From Gordonia sp. SL306 (GTDB taxonomy: Bacteria > Actinomycetota > Actinomycetes > Mycobacteriales > Mycobacteriaceae): a stretch of 64,000 bases of DNA. Below the pieces are notes generated by a model. That model made no database searches, was not told where the DNA came from, and saw nothing but the letters and a program-made list of their open reading frames with translations. Positions 8,563 to 17,834 of the stretch are shown here, piece by piece. Position 1 is the first letter of the stretch, and every line of letters begins with the position of its first letter. A program made the translations under genes and the position numbers. Location of the stretch: the NCBI RefSeq assembly GCF_026625785.1, contig NZ_CP113063.1:1364001-1428000 (forward strand), written 5' to 3'.

Positions 8563-9618
8563 TCATTGGAGCTGGTGCGCGGCATCGACCACCCGTCGTT
8601 CGAGTGATCGCCAGGAGTCGGGCGCGACAACGGCGGACGACCCGCCGCGTTCGATGAAGTCGTCGACGGTCTCCAATGTCGAAAACCGCGGCGCGAAACC
8701 GAGTTCCGCGCGCATCCTGGTGGTGTCGAGCACGCGCCCGTAGGTGAGGTACTCGGTCTGGCTGGAGCGTAATTTAGCCGACCTAAGGTCTTGGAACACG
8801 CCGGTGATCGGCGCGAGCAGACTGCTCGGCACCGGGAGTTCGATGTGGCCGATACGCCGGATCGCCTGAGTCAACGTCACCACTCCCTCCCCGGAGACGT
8901 TGAAGGTTCCGGGCTTGCCGGTGAGGGTCACGTGCTCCATCGCCGCCAGCGCGTCTTCCTCGTGGAGGAACTGCAGCCGCGGTTGATAGCCGATCACGGT
9001 CGGCACGATCGGCAACGAGAGATAGGAGCCCATGCGCGTGTTGATCCGTGGACCCAGCATCGCCTGCGGCCGGACGATGGTGACATCGATGTCCTGTCGC
9101 CGACGCCCCAGCCCGCGGACATAACCCTCGATGTCGAGGAGGTCCCGACCGTACCCGCGCTTCGGCTCACGGCGGGCAGGTGTCTCCTCGGAGAAGTGCG
9201 ACGGATCGTGCGCACTGGCGCCGTAGACCATCGCCGTCGAGCGCAGGATCAGCCGCTTCACCGAGGGACTGCGCTGGCAGGCCGCGCACACCTGCATCGC
9301 GCCGACGACGTTGAACTCCTTGATCGCGGCCGAGTGCGGCGCGGTCTCCATGATGGAGGTCGCCGCGTGCACCACGGTGTCGACCTCGTAGCTCGCGATC
9401 GCCTTGGCGATCGCCGGCCGCCGGATGTCGAGACGCAGGAACTCGGCGCGACCCATACGGCGCATCAGGTCTTTGCGCGGCAGTCTCGAGTCGACTGCGA
9501 GCACCCGCTCGATATCGGGGTTGGCCGCCAACCGCGCCACGAGGTATCCGCCGAGGAAGGTGGACGCCCCGGTGACCAGCACCGTTCGCGGCGTCGCGGT
9601 GGCCCGCTCGTCTGACAT
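8563..9618 (-). CDS. NAD-dependent epimerase/dehydratase family protein (Rv0501/GalE2 type)
   Basis: 351-residue extended short-chain dehydrogenase-like protein. The nucleotide-binding motif is LVTGASTFLGGYL (residues 14-26), followed by DIRRPAIAKAI and VVHAATSIMET. At the expected YxxxK position the sequence reads YGRDLLDIEGY, so the usual lysine is absent. In M. tuberculosis the orthologous gene also sits between the bS22 gene and the Rv0502 acyltransferase. Whether this is a true sugar epimerase is unproven. Start is ATG 9618. It is downstream of bS22 and separated from it by a strong terminator. Confidence 0.87.
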   Translation of the reverse strand: MSDERATATPRTVLVTGASTFLGGYLVARLAANPDIERVLAVDSRLPRKDLMRRMGRAEFLRLDIRRPAIAKAIASYEVDTVVHAATSIMETAPHSAAIKEFNVVGAMQVCAACQRSPSVKRLILRSTAMVYGASAHDPSHFSEETPARREPKRGYGRDLLDIEGYVRGLGRRRQDIDVTIVRPQAMLGPRINTRMGSYLSLPIVPTVIGYQPRLQFLHEEDALAAMEHVTLTGKPGTFNVSGEGVVTLTQAIRRIGHIELPVPSSLLAPITGVFQDLRSAKLRSSQTEYLTYGRVLDTTRMRAELGFAPRFSTLETVDDFIERGGSSAVVAPDSWRSLERRVVDAAHQLQ

Positions 9619-9687
9619 GCCCCAAGGCTAGCGGGCCGTCACGCGCTCCGCTGCGCGCAGCCGATCAGCTCAGAGGTGCAGAAACAC

Positions 9688-9714
9688 GAAGAACCCGCCA
9701 TGAGCGGGTTCTTC
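9688..9714 (-). terminator. Intrinsic terminator after the bS22 gene
   Basis: Perfect 11-bp stem, GAAGAACCCGC paired with GCGGGTTCTTC, around a 5-nt loop. On the minus strand it is followed by a T-rich run (TTCGTGTTTCTG). It starts 31 bp beyond the bS22 stop, so it should separate this abundant ribosomal message from the epimerase gene. The A/T-containing stem base also makes it usable in the other direction. Confidence 0.8.
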
Positions 9715-9744
9715 TCGGCAGGTCGCCGGTCGTGGAGCCGACGA

Positions 9745-9846
9745 CTATTTGCCGAGCTTACGACGCTGCACCCGGGTCCGCCGCAGCAATTTGCGGTGCT
9801 TCTTCTTCGACATGCGCTTGCGGCGCTTCTTGATCACAGAACCCAT
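9745..9846 (-). CDS. Small ribosomal protein bS22 (AURKAIP1/COX24-domain, Rv0500B type)
   Basis: A 33-residue, very basic protein beginning [19 protein letters not shown] and ending RRKLGK, then TAG at 9747-9745. More than half the residues are Lys or Arg. This is the mycobacterial small-subunit protein bS22, also annotated as an AURKAIP1/COX24-domain protein and encoded between proC/Rv0500A and galE2 in M. tuberculosis, exactly as here. A GAGGAAG ribosome-binding site precedes ATG 9846. Its own terminator follows. Confidence 0.93.
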
Positions 9847-10090
9847 CGGGGTGCTTCCTCACGGTTGACGCTTCTATTTCTGACAGTCTGGTGTGCCCAG
9901 CCATGCGTGGCGCAGCGCGTAGGCATCAGCACGCGAAGTCCCACATTACCGGTCCCCGGTGGTCAAGCGAAAATCAGGTCGTCAGATGCCACAACTCCCC
10001 CGGCCGAGTCACGCCGACAAGCGCGCTCCGCCGAGGGAGTGGAGATGTCGTTCGGACCGGATGACCGTCCGGCGCCCGAGGGGCCGGCGA

Positions 10091-10324
10091 CTAGCCGACG
10101 TCGAAGTACGAGGTCTCCAGGTAGTCGTGCACGGCCTTGGCGTGCACCCGGAACGAGCGGCCGACGCGCACGGCAGGCAATTCGCCGCTGTGCACGAGCC
10201 GGTACACCGTCATCTTCGATACTCGCATCAGCGATGCGACCTCGGCGACCGTGAGAAACTGCGAGCCCGAGGCCGCATTGCTCACCGCGCCAGTCCTGTC
10301 ACCAGGCTTTTCTGCAGGTGCCAT
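10091..10324 (-). CDS. Excisionase-family helix-turn-helix DNA-binding protein (Rv0500A type)
   Basis: 77-residue MerR/excisionase-like DNA-binding protein. After an unstructured 20-residue N-terminus the winged helix-turn-helix reads FLTVAEVASLMRVSKMTVYR, then LVHSGELPAVRVGRSFRV and a short C-terminal helix. Despite the family name there is no integrase or phage gene nearby. Its place between proC and bS22 is conserved in mycobacteria, so it is probably a chromosomal regulator rather than a prophage remnant. Target unknown. Confidence 0.9.
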   Translation of the reverse strand: MAPAEKPGDRTGAVSNAASGSQFLTVAEVASLMRVSKMTVYRLVHSGELPAVRVGRSFRVHAKAVHDYLETSYFDVG

Positions 10325-10513
10325 GAATTACTCATACCTCCGGTGCACGCGTCGCGGCCGCCGGCTTCCCCTCCGGCGGACATCAGACACGCACGTGCTT
10401 AAAGGAGCTTAGCGTGGCTGATGTGAAAAAAGCGACGTGAGTTGTGTGAATGTTGCGGCAAATTTTGCGTCAACCCCTACATCCTGGGGTTTCGCAGGCC
10501 ATCGACCACAAAT

Positions 10514-11383
10514 TCAGGGGGTGTCGGGATCCGTCCGACGCCCGTTCGCACCCGAAAAACCCTCAATGTCGGGTCGATGTCCGGCCTTCGCACTCGCCTG
10601 TGCGCACGCCCGGGTCGCCTCGTAGACACCGTGTCGAAAGCCGTTGGCCTCGAACGCGCGGATCGCCGCCGCCGTCGTCCCGCCGGGCGACGTCACCGCA
10701 GCGCGCAGATCGACCGGCGACAGTCCCGATTCGCTGAGGAGCAGACCGGCGCCCCTGATCGTCTGCACCGCCATCTCGGTGGCCTGCGGCCGACTCAGGC
10801 CGAGAGCCACACCGGCATCGATCATCGCCTCGGCCATCAGGAAGACGTACGCGGGCCCGGAGCCGGAGACCGCGGTCACCGCATCCATCTGCTTCTCGGG
10901 CACCACCGTGACCTTGCCGACCGATTCGAGGAGCCCCACGACCGCGGCGAGCTGTTCGTCGCCGACATAACGTCCCGGCGACACCGCCGACATCGCCTCG
11001 TTGACCAGCATCGGCGTGTTGGGCATCACTCGGATCACCGGGGTACCGGCCTGCAGTGCGTTCTCGTACCGGGAGATCGGGATGCCGGCCACCAGGGTCA
11101 CCGTGACACGCTCGGAGTCGGCGCTGTCGTCGGTGTTCGCCAGCTGCCGGAGCACCGAGTCGACATCGTCCGGCTTGATCGCCAGGAACACATAGTGCGC
11201 GCCCTCGGCGGCCGAGGCCACATCGGTGACGAGGACGCCGTACTCGTCGGCGATCTCCTTGGCCCGACTCGACATCCTCTCGGCGACGACGAGGTTCTTG
11301 GTCTGCTTGCCGGACTGGATCAAGCCGGCCAGCAGTGCCTCTCCGATCTTGCCGCCGCCCACGATGGCGATGCGTTCGGTCAC
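10514..11383 (-). CDS. proC: Pyrroline-5-carboxylate reductase
   Basis: Last step of proline synthesis: NAD(P)H-dependent reduction of 1-pyrroline-5-carboxylate. 289 residues from GTG 11383. N-terminal Rossmann motif is IAIVGGGKIGEALLAGL, then VFLAIKPDDV, VTLVAGIPIS and RVMPNTPMLV. The C-terminal dimerisation signature is AVTSPGGTTAAAIRAFE. The frame is open upstream to 11752 but overlaps the preceding gene and has no family similarity there, so the internal GTG is preferred. It lies 86 bp downstream of the thioesterase-fold gene on the same strand. Confidence 0.94.
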   Translation of the reverse strand: MTERIAIVGGGKIGEALLAGLIQSGKQTKNLVVAERMSSRAKEIADEYGVLVTDVASAAEGAHYVFLAIKPDDVDSVLRQLANTDDSADSERVTVTLVAGIPISRYENALQAGTPVIRVMPNTPMLVNEAMSAVSPGRYVGDEQLAAVVGLLESVGKVTVVPEKQMDAVTAVSGSGPAYVFLMAEAMIDAGVALGLSRPQATEMAVQTIRGAGLLLSESGLSPVDLRAAVTSPGGTTAAAIRAFEANGFRHGVYEATRACAQASAKAGHRPDIEGFSGANGRRTDPDTP

Positions 11384-11469
11384 GAGTGATGCCTTCCTGA
11401 AGTCTGATGTGTGAGCGGGTCGCGGTGGATACCGCGAGCCGAGTGCCGCCCGGTGGTCCGAGCCCGATG

Positions 11470-12327
11470 CTATGAGCGCTGCGGGATGAGCGCGAGCTGT
11501 CGCGACTGCGCGACGACCGTCCCGGTCGAGTCCACCACGAGATGGTCCTCCTCGAACATCCCGGGTCCCACCTCCGTACTCGTCGCCGCGAACCGAAGCC
11601 AACCGGGTGCCGGATGACGGCGGATGTAGGTGGTCAATTGGACGGTGGGAGCCCAGCCGAACAAGGCCAGATTCATCACCACCGGTGGCGAGATGTCGCA
11701 GACGAGCACGGCGAAGTTCGTGTCCGGCTCCCCGCCCTTCGGGCGGACCCATCCGCGCACCACGGGCTCACCGGTCTCGCCACGCGCGATCGGGAAGGTC
11801 TCGGGGTCGAGCACGAAATCCAGCGCGGGCCCGAGGTGGTTCACCTCGGCGATCGGCGAATCGTCGAGTGCGATACCGCTGGGCGGTGGCTCGACGGACG
11901 TTCCGTCGAGCACTGTCTGAGCCGTGTGATGGGGCACGCCGGTGTCGGGGCGCGCACAGGTGACCGACGACGACACCATCGTCCGACCGCCCTGCATGGC
12001 GTCGACGGTCATCACGGTGACCGTCCGGCCGCGCTTGCGCACCAGCACCTCGAGGTCGATCGCCGCGGCGTCGGGCGCGGCGAGGTAGTCACTGCTGATG
12101 GCGACCGGGATCTTCGTCGCCTCCGCGTCGTCGTCCGAGGCCCCCTGCGGGGAGAGGTCGGTCAGCGCCTGCCGGGCCGCATGCGCGACGACCATCTGCA
12201 GACTGCCGCCGTGCACCTTCGGTCCGATGGTGAACACGGGGTCCATCACCGCGCGGTAGGTGATCCGGTCGTCGCCCGACCTGCCCACCTCGGTGAGGGC
12301 CAACACGTCGGCCAGCTTCTGAGTCAT
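11470..12327 (-). CDS. Thioesterase-fold (acyl-CoA thioesterase-like, 4HBT_3) protein (Rv0499 type)
   Basis: 285 residues with the double hot-dog layout of acyl-CoA thioesterase-like proteins. The first half has FTIGPKVHGGSLQMVVAHAA and later VTVMTVDAMQGGRTMVSSSV; the second half has VQLTTYIRRHPAPGWLR and FEEDHLVVDSTGTVVAQSRQ. Probably a cytoplasmic thioesterase acting on an acyl-CoA; the substrate is not identifiable. ATG 12327 is preferred over upstream in-frame codons because those overlap the TIM-barrel gene. Conserved neighbour of proC in mycobacteria. Confidence 0.8.
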   Translation of the reverse strand: MTQKLADVLALTEVGRSGDDRITYRAVMDPVFTIGPKVHGGSLQMVVAHAARQALTDLSPQGASDDDAEATKIPVAISSDYLAAPDAAAIDLEVLVRKRGRTVTVMTVDAMQGGRTMVSSSVTCARPDTGVPHHTAQTVLDGTSVEPPPSGIALDDSPIAEVNHLGPALDFVLDPETFPIARGETGEPVVRGWVRPKGGEPDTNFAVLVCDISPPVVMNLALFGWAPTVQLTTYIRRHPAPGWLRFAATSTEVGPGMFEEDHLVVDSTGTVVAQSRQLALIPQRS

Positions 12328-12371
12328 CGATCCGCTCTCTGGTTCATGTCGGGCGGACTCGACCGGCGCGT

Positions 12372-13295
12372 TCACACGTGGTCGGTCCGGACCCGTTCGG
12401 GGCCGTCCGAGGGCAGCGTCCGTCGGAGATGCTGCCGCGCAAAATCTAGCGAATGTGCCAACAGTGCACTGCGTTCGGGTTTGTTGCGGGCGGAGCTGGT
12501 GGTGACCTCGAGCACAACGGCGCCGTCGAAGTCGCTCTCCGCGAGAAGTCGGCAGACCTCTGCACACGGTTGATTGCCGTCGCCGGGGAGCAGGTGTTCG
12601 TCGGTGGCCGCGCCGTCGCCGTCGGCGAGATGCAGGTGATTGAGGCGCGATCCCATCCGCTCGAACATGGCCAGCGCGTCCACGCCCGCGGTCGCCGTAT
12701 GGGAGAGGTCCAGGGTGTAGTTGGCGTAGCCGTCGTCGGTCGGGTCGATCGACTTGCCGAACGCCGACGCCGCGAGCCCGGGACCGCCACCGCGACCCGC
12801 GAGACGTTTCGCCGAACGCTCACCCGCTCCGAACAGGCGGTCGGCGCGCATCGGGAACATGTTCTCCACGGCGATCGCGATACCGCTGTCCTCCTCGAGT
12901 TCCGCGACGAGATCGTCGAAGGCTTCGACGTAGGCCCGCTGCCAGCGAAAGGGCGGATGCACCACCACGGTCTGGGCGCCGAGGTCCTCGGCGGCCTGCA
13001 CCGACCGCGCCAGTTTGACCAGTGGGTCACGACCCCAGACGCGCTGGGAGATCAGCAGACACGGTGCGTGGATCGACAGGACGGGCACCTGGTAGCGCTC
13101 GGACAGGTATTCGACGTGCCGGATGTCCTGGCTCACCGCCTCGCCCCACACCATCAGCTCCACGCCGTCGAATCCGAGTTCCGCGGCGTAGGCGAATGCC
13201 GCCTCGGTGTTCTGCGGATAGACCGACGCCGTCGACAACCCGATGGGGATGTCGCGCGTCTCGGGTCGTGTCGGCGATGGCACGGCGTCTGTCAC
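12372..13295 (-). CDS. Sugar phosphate isomerase/epimerase-like TIM-barrel protein (Rv0498 type)
   Basis: 307-residue AP-endonuclease-2-family TIM barrel, the fold of xylose-isomerase-like sugar isomerases. Metal-site style blocks are DGVELMVWGEA, LSIHAPCLL, VVVHPPFRW, IAVENMFPM, YTLDLSHTA, NHLHLADGDG and VVLEVTTSS. The repeated His/Glu/Asp ends of strands fit a divalent-metal centre. GTG 13295 lies 8 nt beyond the stop of the upstream membrane-protein gene, suggesting coupling. The substrate is unknown; the orthologue is conserved in mycobacteria in the same position. Confidence 0.85.
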   Translation of the reverse strand: MTDAVPSPTRPETRDIPIGLSTASVYPQNTEAAFAYAAELGFDGVELMVWGEAVSQDIRHVEYLSERYQVPVLSIHAPCLLISQRVWGRDPLVKLARSVQAAEDLGAQTVVVHPPFRWQRAYVEAFDDLVAELEEDSGIAIAVENMFPMRADRLFGAGERSAKRLAGRGGGPGLAASAFGKSIDPTDDGYANYTLDLSHTATAGVDALAMFERMGSRLNHLHLADGDGAATDEHLLPGDGNQPCAEVCRLLAESDFDGAVVLEVTTSSARNKPERSALLAHSLDFARQHLRRTLPSDGPERVRTDHV

Positions 13296-13303
13296 GGTGG
13301 GAC

Positions 13304-14872
13304 TCAGGTGGCCAACAACACCAGTGGGCCGATCGTCACGATCAGCCCGACGCCCAGCGCGAGAAGTGTGGTCGTGAGATCTTTCGTCCGCCGCACGAGG
13401 TGCGCGAAGGTGACGATGCCGAAGATCACCAGCACGGCCAGCACCAGCGCGAAGTAGACGTTCCATTTCCACAGCTCGGTGAAGCCCCAGAACAGTCCGA
13501 TGCCGATCGCGAGGCCGGCGATCGACTGTCCGATGACAACAAGCCACGCCACCGTCGGCGAGTGCTTGCTCCCGTCGGTGTCACGCTTGTCGTCGGTGTG
13601 CTCGTCGTCGGCGATCGCAGGCGTGGCCGCCGGCGCGACGTCGCGATCGCTGGTCGTCGCGACGGGGTCGAGAGCCTCGGCGCGAGCGGTTTCGATCGCA
13701 GCGGCCCGACGACGGCCTGCACGGGTGCTGAGATCGTCGGGGGCCGGGCCGTCGGTCTCGGCCGAGTCGGTCTCGGTGTGTACGACGTCGGTGGGTTCGG
13801 CGTCGAAGTGGGCCGTGTCGATGTGGGCCGTGTCGAAGTCCGGGCCGTCGGCGAGGTCACCGATGTATTCGGTCCGCGCCTCGGCGGGGTCCGACGACTC
13901 TGCGACGGTCGGTGCGGCGAACGCGGCGGTACCGCCCACCGACAGATCGTCGAGGTCGGGCTCCCGGTCGGTGTCCGCGACCTGGTCGGGTTCGTCGACG
14001 TCGGGTTCGTCGGCCACCACCTGCTCGCGCGCACGCGCCGCAGCGGGACGGCTGGACCGGTCGGCGTTCTGTTTGTTCTTGAGCCAGCCGAAGCGCCGCT
14101 TCGGGGGCTCGGGCTCCTCGTCGATGTCGGCGAACGCACGATAGGCCTCGAAGTCGTCGGCCGGTTCGGACTGTTCCTCGACGGCCTCGGGTGTCCCGGA
14201 CGGGGAGGCCAGGTCGTAGCCGTCGATGTCGTCGGGCTCCACGACCACCAGGTCGTCGTCATCCTCCACCACGGGGATGATTCCGGTCACTGCGTTCGCG
14301 TTCTCCGAATCTGCAGCCGACGGACGGCCCCGAGGTGCCGGGCCCGGCCGGTTGGCGCCGGTCTGGGGCGCGAGTCGACCGGTCACCGATGAGGCGCTGA
14401 AGTCACGGGTGGAGGGCGAGGCATATCCGGGCATCCCGCTCGCGGTGGGACCGGACGGCCGGTTCGACGGCGGCGGCCCGTCCGGACCGGGCTTCTGAGA
14501 TGGGAACGGGGACGGCGCCCGGTCTGCGACCGGGCGGTCATCCGCATAGCGACGTGCGACCGGATTCGCCGACCGTGGGAAGGCGCTCGCATCGTCGCGG
14601 CGCTCCTCCGGCGTGGGCGTTTCCGGAGCCGACCGGCGATTGCCGCCGGTCTCCGGCTCGGTGGGGCCGGCATCGGGCGGGTCGGCCGACCGGACGCGCG
14701 GGATCTCACCGGTCAGTTCCGACACCGACACCGAACCTTCGCGGCCGACGCGGCGCCTGCCGCGGCCCTCGCGGGCCCCGCCGGTGGCGGCACCGCCCTC
14801 CTCGCGACTGCGTGCCAGCAACTCCGACACGGAGATCGGCCGTGAGTCCGGTGCATCCGGTTCGTTCGCCAT
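13304..14872 (-). CDS. Conserved membrane protein with long disordered N-terminus (Rv0497 type)
   Basis: 522 residues. The N-terminus carries the conserved motif RPISVSELLARSREEG (residues 11-26) and a second copy-like SVSELTGEIPRV at about 48-59. Some 370 residues of Pro/Asp/Glu/Ser-rich, probably disordered, cytoplasmic sequence follow. The last 90 residues hold three or four membrane helices (WLVVIGQSIAGLAIGIGLF, VYFALVLAVLVIFGIVTF, LALGVGLIVTIGPLVLLA). Topology suggests a membrane-anchored scaffold or regulator; no catalytic motif is seen. It follows ppx/gppA and precedes the TIM-barrel gene. Confidence 0.85.
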   Translation of the reverse strand: MANEPDAPDSRPISVSELLARSREEGGAATGGAREGRGRRRVGREGSVSVSELTGEIPRVRSADPPDAGPTEPETGGNRRSAPETPTPEERRDDASAFPRSANPVARRYADDRPVADRAPSPFPSQKPGPDGPPPSNRPSGPTASGMPGYASPSTRDFSASSVTGRLAPQTGANRPGPAPRGRPSAADSENANAVTGIIPVVEDDDDLVVVEPDDIDGYDLASPSGTPEAVEEQSEPADDFEAYRAFADIDEEPEPPKRRFGWLKNKQNADRSSRPAAARAREQVVADEPDVDEPDQVADTDREPDLDDLSVGGTAAFAAPTVAESSDPAEARTEYIGDLADGPDFDTAHIDTAHFDAEPTDVVHTETDSAETDGPAPDDLSTRAGRRRAAAIETARAEALDPVATTSDRDVAPAATPAIADDEHTDDKRDTDGSKHSPTVAWLVVIGQSIAGLAIGIGLFWGFTELWKWNVYFALVLAVLVIFGIVTFAHLVRRTKDLTTTLLALGVGLIVTIGPLVLLAT

Positions 14873-14971
14873 CAGAGTGCGCTCTCCGTCCTCGAGATCA
14901 ACCCGCCCCCTCGCGGGACATCGTCAATTGTGTGTCCGATGTCCTCCGCGCCTGCGGATCGGGCACACCGG

Positions 14972-15964
14972 TCATCCAACGCCGCGGTCCACTCCCCTGG
15001 TTCCCACGGCTCCGTCTCCGATGGACTCTGCCGATTCCGCCGGCTCCGAGTCGAGCCGACGCAGGATGACCCCCTCGCGCAGCGCCCACGGACAGATCTC
15101 AAGTGTATCGACTGACAGCGCCCGCATGGCCGCCTCCGCCACAAGAGCGCCTGCGACCAGCTGACCTGCGCGATCTGCGCTCACGCCCTCGAGTTCGGCG
15201 CGATCGTCACGAGTCATCCGCGAGATGAACGAGATCAGTTGACGCAACCCGCTCGACGTCAGCTGTCGTTTCATGCGGGGGCCTGCGCTCGACGGCGCCG
15301 CACCGGTCAGCCGCGCCAGACTCCGGAAGGTCTTCGACGTGCCGACCGCGAGATCGGGTTTGCCCGGGTCGATGAGTTCTTTCGCCGCAGGCCGCAGCTC
15401 CGCGTCGAGCCAATCCCGCAACACCGACACCCGGCGGCGGTCCGGCGGGTCGCCGGGCAGCCACTCCCGCGTGAGCCGGCCGGCACCGAGTGGCACCGAC
15501 AGCGCCACCTCGGGTTCCTCGTCCACCCCGTTGGACATCTCCAGCGATCCGCCGCCGATGTCGAGCGCGAGGATGCGGCCTGCGCTCCAGCCGTACCAGC
15601 GCCGCACCGCCAGTGACGTCAGTCGCGCCTCGTCGGGACCGGAGAGCACGGTGACCTGCACGCCGGTCTTGCGTGCGACCTCGGCGAGCACCTCGTCGCT
15701 GTTGCTCGCGTCGCGTACCGCCGACGTCGCGAAGGCCATGATCTGCTCGCAACCCGACGTCGATGCGATGTGGGTGAACTCGTCCACCGACTCGATGAGC
15801 TTGGCTGCCGCGCGATCGGACAGGCGGCCGCGGTCGTCGATCTGCTCGGCGAGGCGCAGCACGGATTTGGTGGAACTCATCGGAGTGGGATGGCCACCGC
15901 GGTGGGCGTCGACCACCAGCAGATGAACCGTGTTGCTGCCCACGTCGAGCACTCCTAGACGCAC
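14972..15964 (-). CDS. Ppx/GppA-family phosphatase (Rv0496 type)
   Basis: 330-residue ASKHA-fold phosphatase of the exopolyphosphatase/pppGpp phosphohydrolase family. ATP-grasp-like phosphate loops are [15 protein letters not shown] at the N-terminus and [14 protein letters not shown] near residue 140. [13 protein letters not shown] and [13 protein letters not shown] are further family blocks. Mycobacterial orthologues hydrolyse short polyphosphate or guanosine pentaphosphate; which applies here is unknown. Start GTG 15964 places the DVGSN motif 5 residues in, as is usual. It is divergent from the gene at 16083 and heads the conserved minus-strand run down to plsC. Confidence 0.9.
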   Translation of the reverse strand: MRLGVLDVGSNTVHLLVVDAHRGGHPTPMSSTKSVLRLAEQIDDRGRLSDRAAAKLIESVDEFTHIASTSGCEQIMAFATSAVRDASNSDEVLAEVARKTGVQVTVLSGPDEARLTSLAVRRWYGWSAGRILALDIGGGSLEMSNGVDEEPEVALSVPLGAGRLTREWLPGDPPDRRRVSVLRDWLDAELRPAAKELIDPGKPDLAVGTSKTFRSLARLTGAAPSSAGPRMKRQLTSSGLRQLISFISRMTRDDRAELEGVSADRAGQLVAGALVAEAAMRALSVDTLEICPWALREGVILRRLDSEPAESAESIGDGAVGTRGVDRGVG

Positions 15965-16082
15965 GTCCTCAAACCCTACTGCGTCGTCGACCACGGCACA
16001 CCGGAGACCCTTGCCGCGGTCCCCGGCGCGGCACGTCCCCGCTCGACATGCGAAGACGCCGCCGGCGGTTACCGTGGACACC

Positions 16083-16937
16083 ATGGCCCGCACCGAAGCA
16101 TCGACGCGCATGAAACCGGCGCCCGAGGTGGATCTCGACTTCCCGCGTGAATGGTACGAATTCATCGATCCCGACAATTCCGAACACGTCATCCGAGCGG
16201 ACCTGACGTGGTTGCTCTCCAACTGGACATGCGTGTTCGGGACCCCTGCGTGCCAGGGCATCATCGAGGGCCGTGAACACGACGGCTGCTGCAGTCACGG
16301 CGCCTACCTGTCCGACGAGGACGACCGTCAGAAACTGGCCGAGGGCATGGCCATGCTGACCGCCGACGACTGGCAGTTCCACAAGAAGGGCTCCGGTAAG
16401 GACCCGCTCGGCCCCCGCGGTTATCTCGAAGAGGGCGACCTCGACGACGAACCCGCGCTCAAGACTCGAAAGTACAAGGGCGCCTGCATCTTCCTGAATC
16501 GGCCCGGCTTCGAGGGCGGGGCCGGGTGCGCATTGCACTCGATGGCGCTGCGCCGGGGACTCGAACCGCTCACCGTGAAGCCCGAAGTGTGCTGGCAACT
16601 CCCGATGCGTCGCGAGGAGACCTGGGTGGAACGCCCCGACGGCACCGAGATCCTCCAGACCACCATCACCGAGTTCGACCGACGCGGCTGGGGCGAGGGC
16701 GGACACGACCTCCAGTGGTATTGCTCCGGATCGCCGGACGCGCATGTCGGCGCCACCCAGGTCTGGGAGTCCTACGGCCCGGAGCTCACCGAGCTGATCG
16801 GCCGACGGGCCTACGAGGAGCTGGCCGCCGCATGCCGGCGTCGAAACGGATTGGGCCTGATCGCGATTCACCCGGCCACCGCCGCCGCGACGACCCGCCG
16901 GGAGACCGACATCAAATACGAGCTCCTCGAGGACTGA
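16083..16937 (+). CDS. Conserved cysteine-containing protein (Rv0495c type), function unknown
   Basis: 284 residues from ATG 16083; ATG 16110 is an alternative. Seven to eight cysteines in short motifs ([65 protein letters not shown]) suggest metal or Fe-S binding like YkgJ/YcgN-type zinc- or iron-chelating proteins; that is inference. The orthologue is found next to regX3 and ppx in mycobacteria. No signal peptide or membrane helix. A 21-nt repeat array (family B) follows its stop. Confidence 0.82.
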   Translation: MARTEASTRMKPAPEVDLDFPREWYEFIDPDNSEHVIRADLTWLLSNWTCVFGTPACQGIIEGREHDGCCSHGAYLSDEDDRQKLAEGMAMLTADDWQFHKKGSGKDPLGPRGYLEEGDLDDEPALKTRKYKGACIFLNRPGFEGGAGCALHSMALRRGLEPLTVKPEVCWQLPMRREETWVERPDGTEILQTTITEFDRRGWGEGGHDLQWYCSGSPDAHVGATQVWESYGPELTELIGRRAYEELAAACRRRNGLGLIAIHPATAAATTRRETDIKYELLED

Positions 16938-16963
16938 CCGCCCCTCGAGGCCGAGCCCTCCCC

Positions 16964-17097
16964 CGCCGAGCGTGCGCAGAATTTCGCCGAGCGTGCGCAC
17001 TTTCCCGCCGAGCGTGCGGACACGACGACGTCGTGCGCACGGTGGGCGAGATTCTGTGCACGGTGGGCGAGATTCTGTGCACGATCGGCGAGGTTGC
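16964..17097. repeat. Family B 21-nt repeat array, three direct plus three inverted units
   Basis: Three 21-nt units beginning CGCCGAGCGTGCGCAG start at 16964, 16985 and 17006. Three units in the opposite orientation start at 17035, 17056 and 17077. The array therefore forms a large imperfect palindrome between the convergent gene at 16083 and regX3. It may act as a bidirectional terminator. The same unit flanks the IS30 element at 26.1 and 27.4 kb. Confidence 0.85.
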
Positions 17098-17147
17098 CGA
17101 GGCCTCCGCCCGGCGAGTTCGGCCGTGGTCACCGGCCGCGTGGCGGG

Positions 17148-17834
17148 CTACGGCTCGAACTTGTAGCCGAGGCCGCGAACCGTGACGAGATGTTTCGGAG
17201 TGCCCGGATCGGGTTCGATCTTGGACCGCAGGCGCTTGACGTGGACGTCGAGGGTCTTGGTGTCGCCGACGTAGTCGGCGCCCCAGACCCGGTCGATCAA
17301 CTGACCGCGAGTGAGCACTCGTCCGGCGTTGCGCAACAGGTACTCGAGGAGGTCGAACTCCTTCAGCGGCAACGTGGTCGACTGGCCGTTGACCGCGACC
17401 GTGTGGCGCTCCACGTCCATCCGCACCGGGCCTTCCTCCAGCACGCCGATGGCCAGATCCTCCTCGCCCGCGTCTCCGCCGCGACGCAGAACCGCACGGA
17501 TACGCGCGATCAGCTCACGTGCCGAGTACGGCTTGGTGACGTAGTCGTCGGCGCCGAGTTCGAGTCCGACGACCTTGTCGATCTCACTGTCACGGGCGGT
17601 CACCATGATCACCGGCACACCGGACCGTGCCCGCAGTGACTTGCAGATCTCGGTGCCCGACATGCCGGGCAGCATCACGTCGAGGAGAACGATGTCCGGG
17701 CTGACGCGGTCGAACGCGGTGAGCGCCTGAGCCCCATCGGTGACCACGCTGGCCTCGAATCCCTCTTTGCGGAGCAGGAAGGCCAACGGGTCGGCCAACG
17801 ATTCCTCGTCCTCGACGATCAATACGTGCGTCAC
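17148..17834 (-). CDS. regX3: OmpR-family response regulator RegX3
   Basis: 228 residues. The receiver domain has Asp9/Glu10, phospho-acceptor Asp52 in VLLDVMLPG, and Lys in VTKPYSA. The C-terminal winged helix has LPLKEFDLLEYLLRNAGRVL and the ending LVTVRGLGYKFEP. It pairs with SenX3 in the phosphate-starvation response of mycobacteria. GTG 17834 overlaps the senX3 stop as GTGA, so the two are co-translated. A candidate binding site (direct GTTC repeats) lies upstream of senX3. Confidence 0.95.
   Translation of the reverse strand: MTHVLIVEDEESLADPLAFLLRKEGFEASVVTDGAQALTAFDRVSPDIVLLDVMLPGMSGTEICKSLRARSGVPVIMVTARDSEIDKVVGLELGADDYVTKPYSARELIARIRAVLRRGGDAGEEDLAIGVLEEGPVRMDVERHTVAVNGQSTTLPLKEFDLLEYLLRNAGRVLTRGQLIDRVWGADYVGDTKTLDVHVKRLRSKIEPDPGTPKHLVTVRGLGYKFEP

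Noticed and set aside
10091..10324. Prophage or integrative element, because of an excisionase-like gene
   Set aside because: No integrase, attachment-site repeat or tRNA target is nearby, and the gene is a conserved chromosomal neighbour of proC in mycobacteria.
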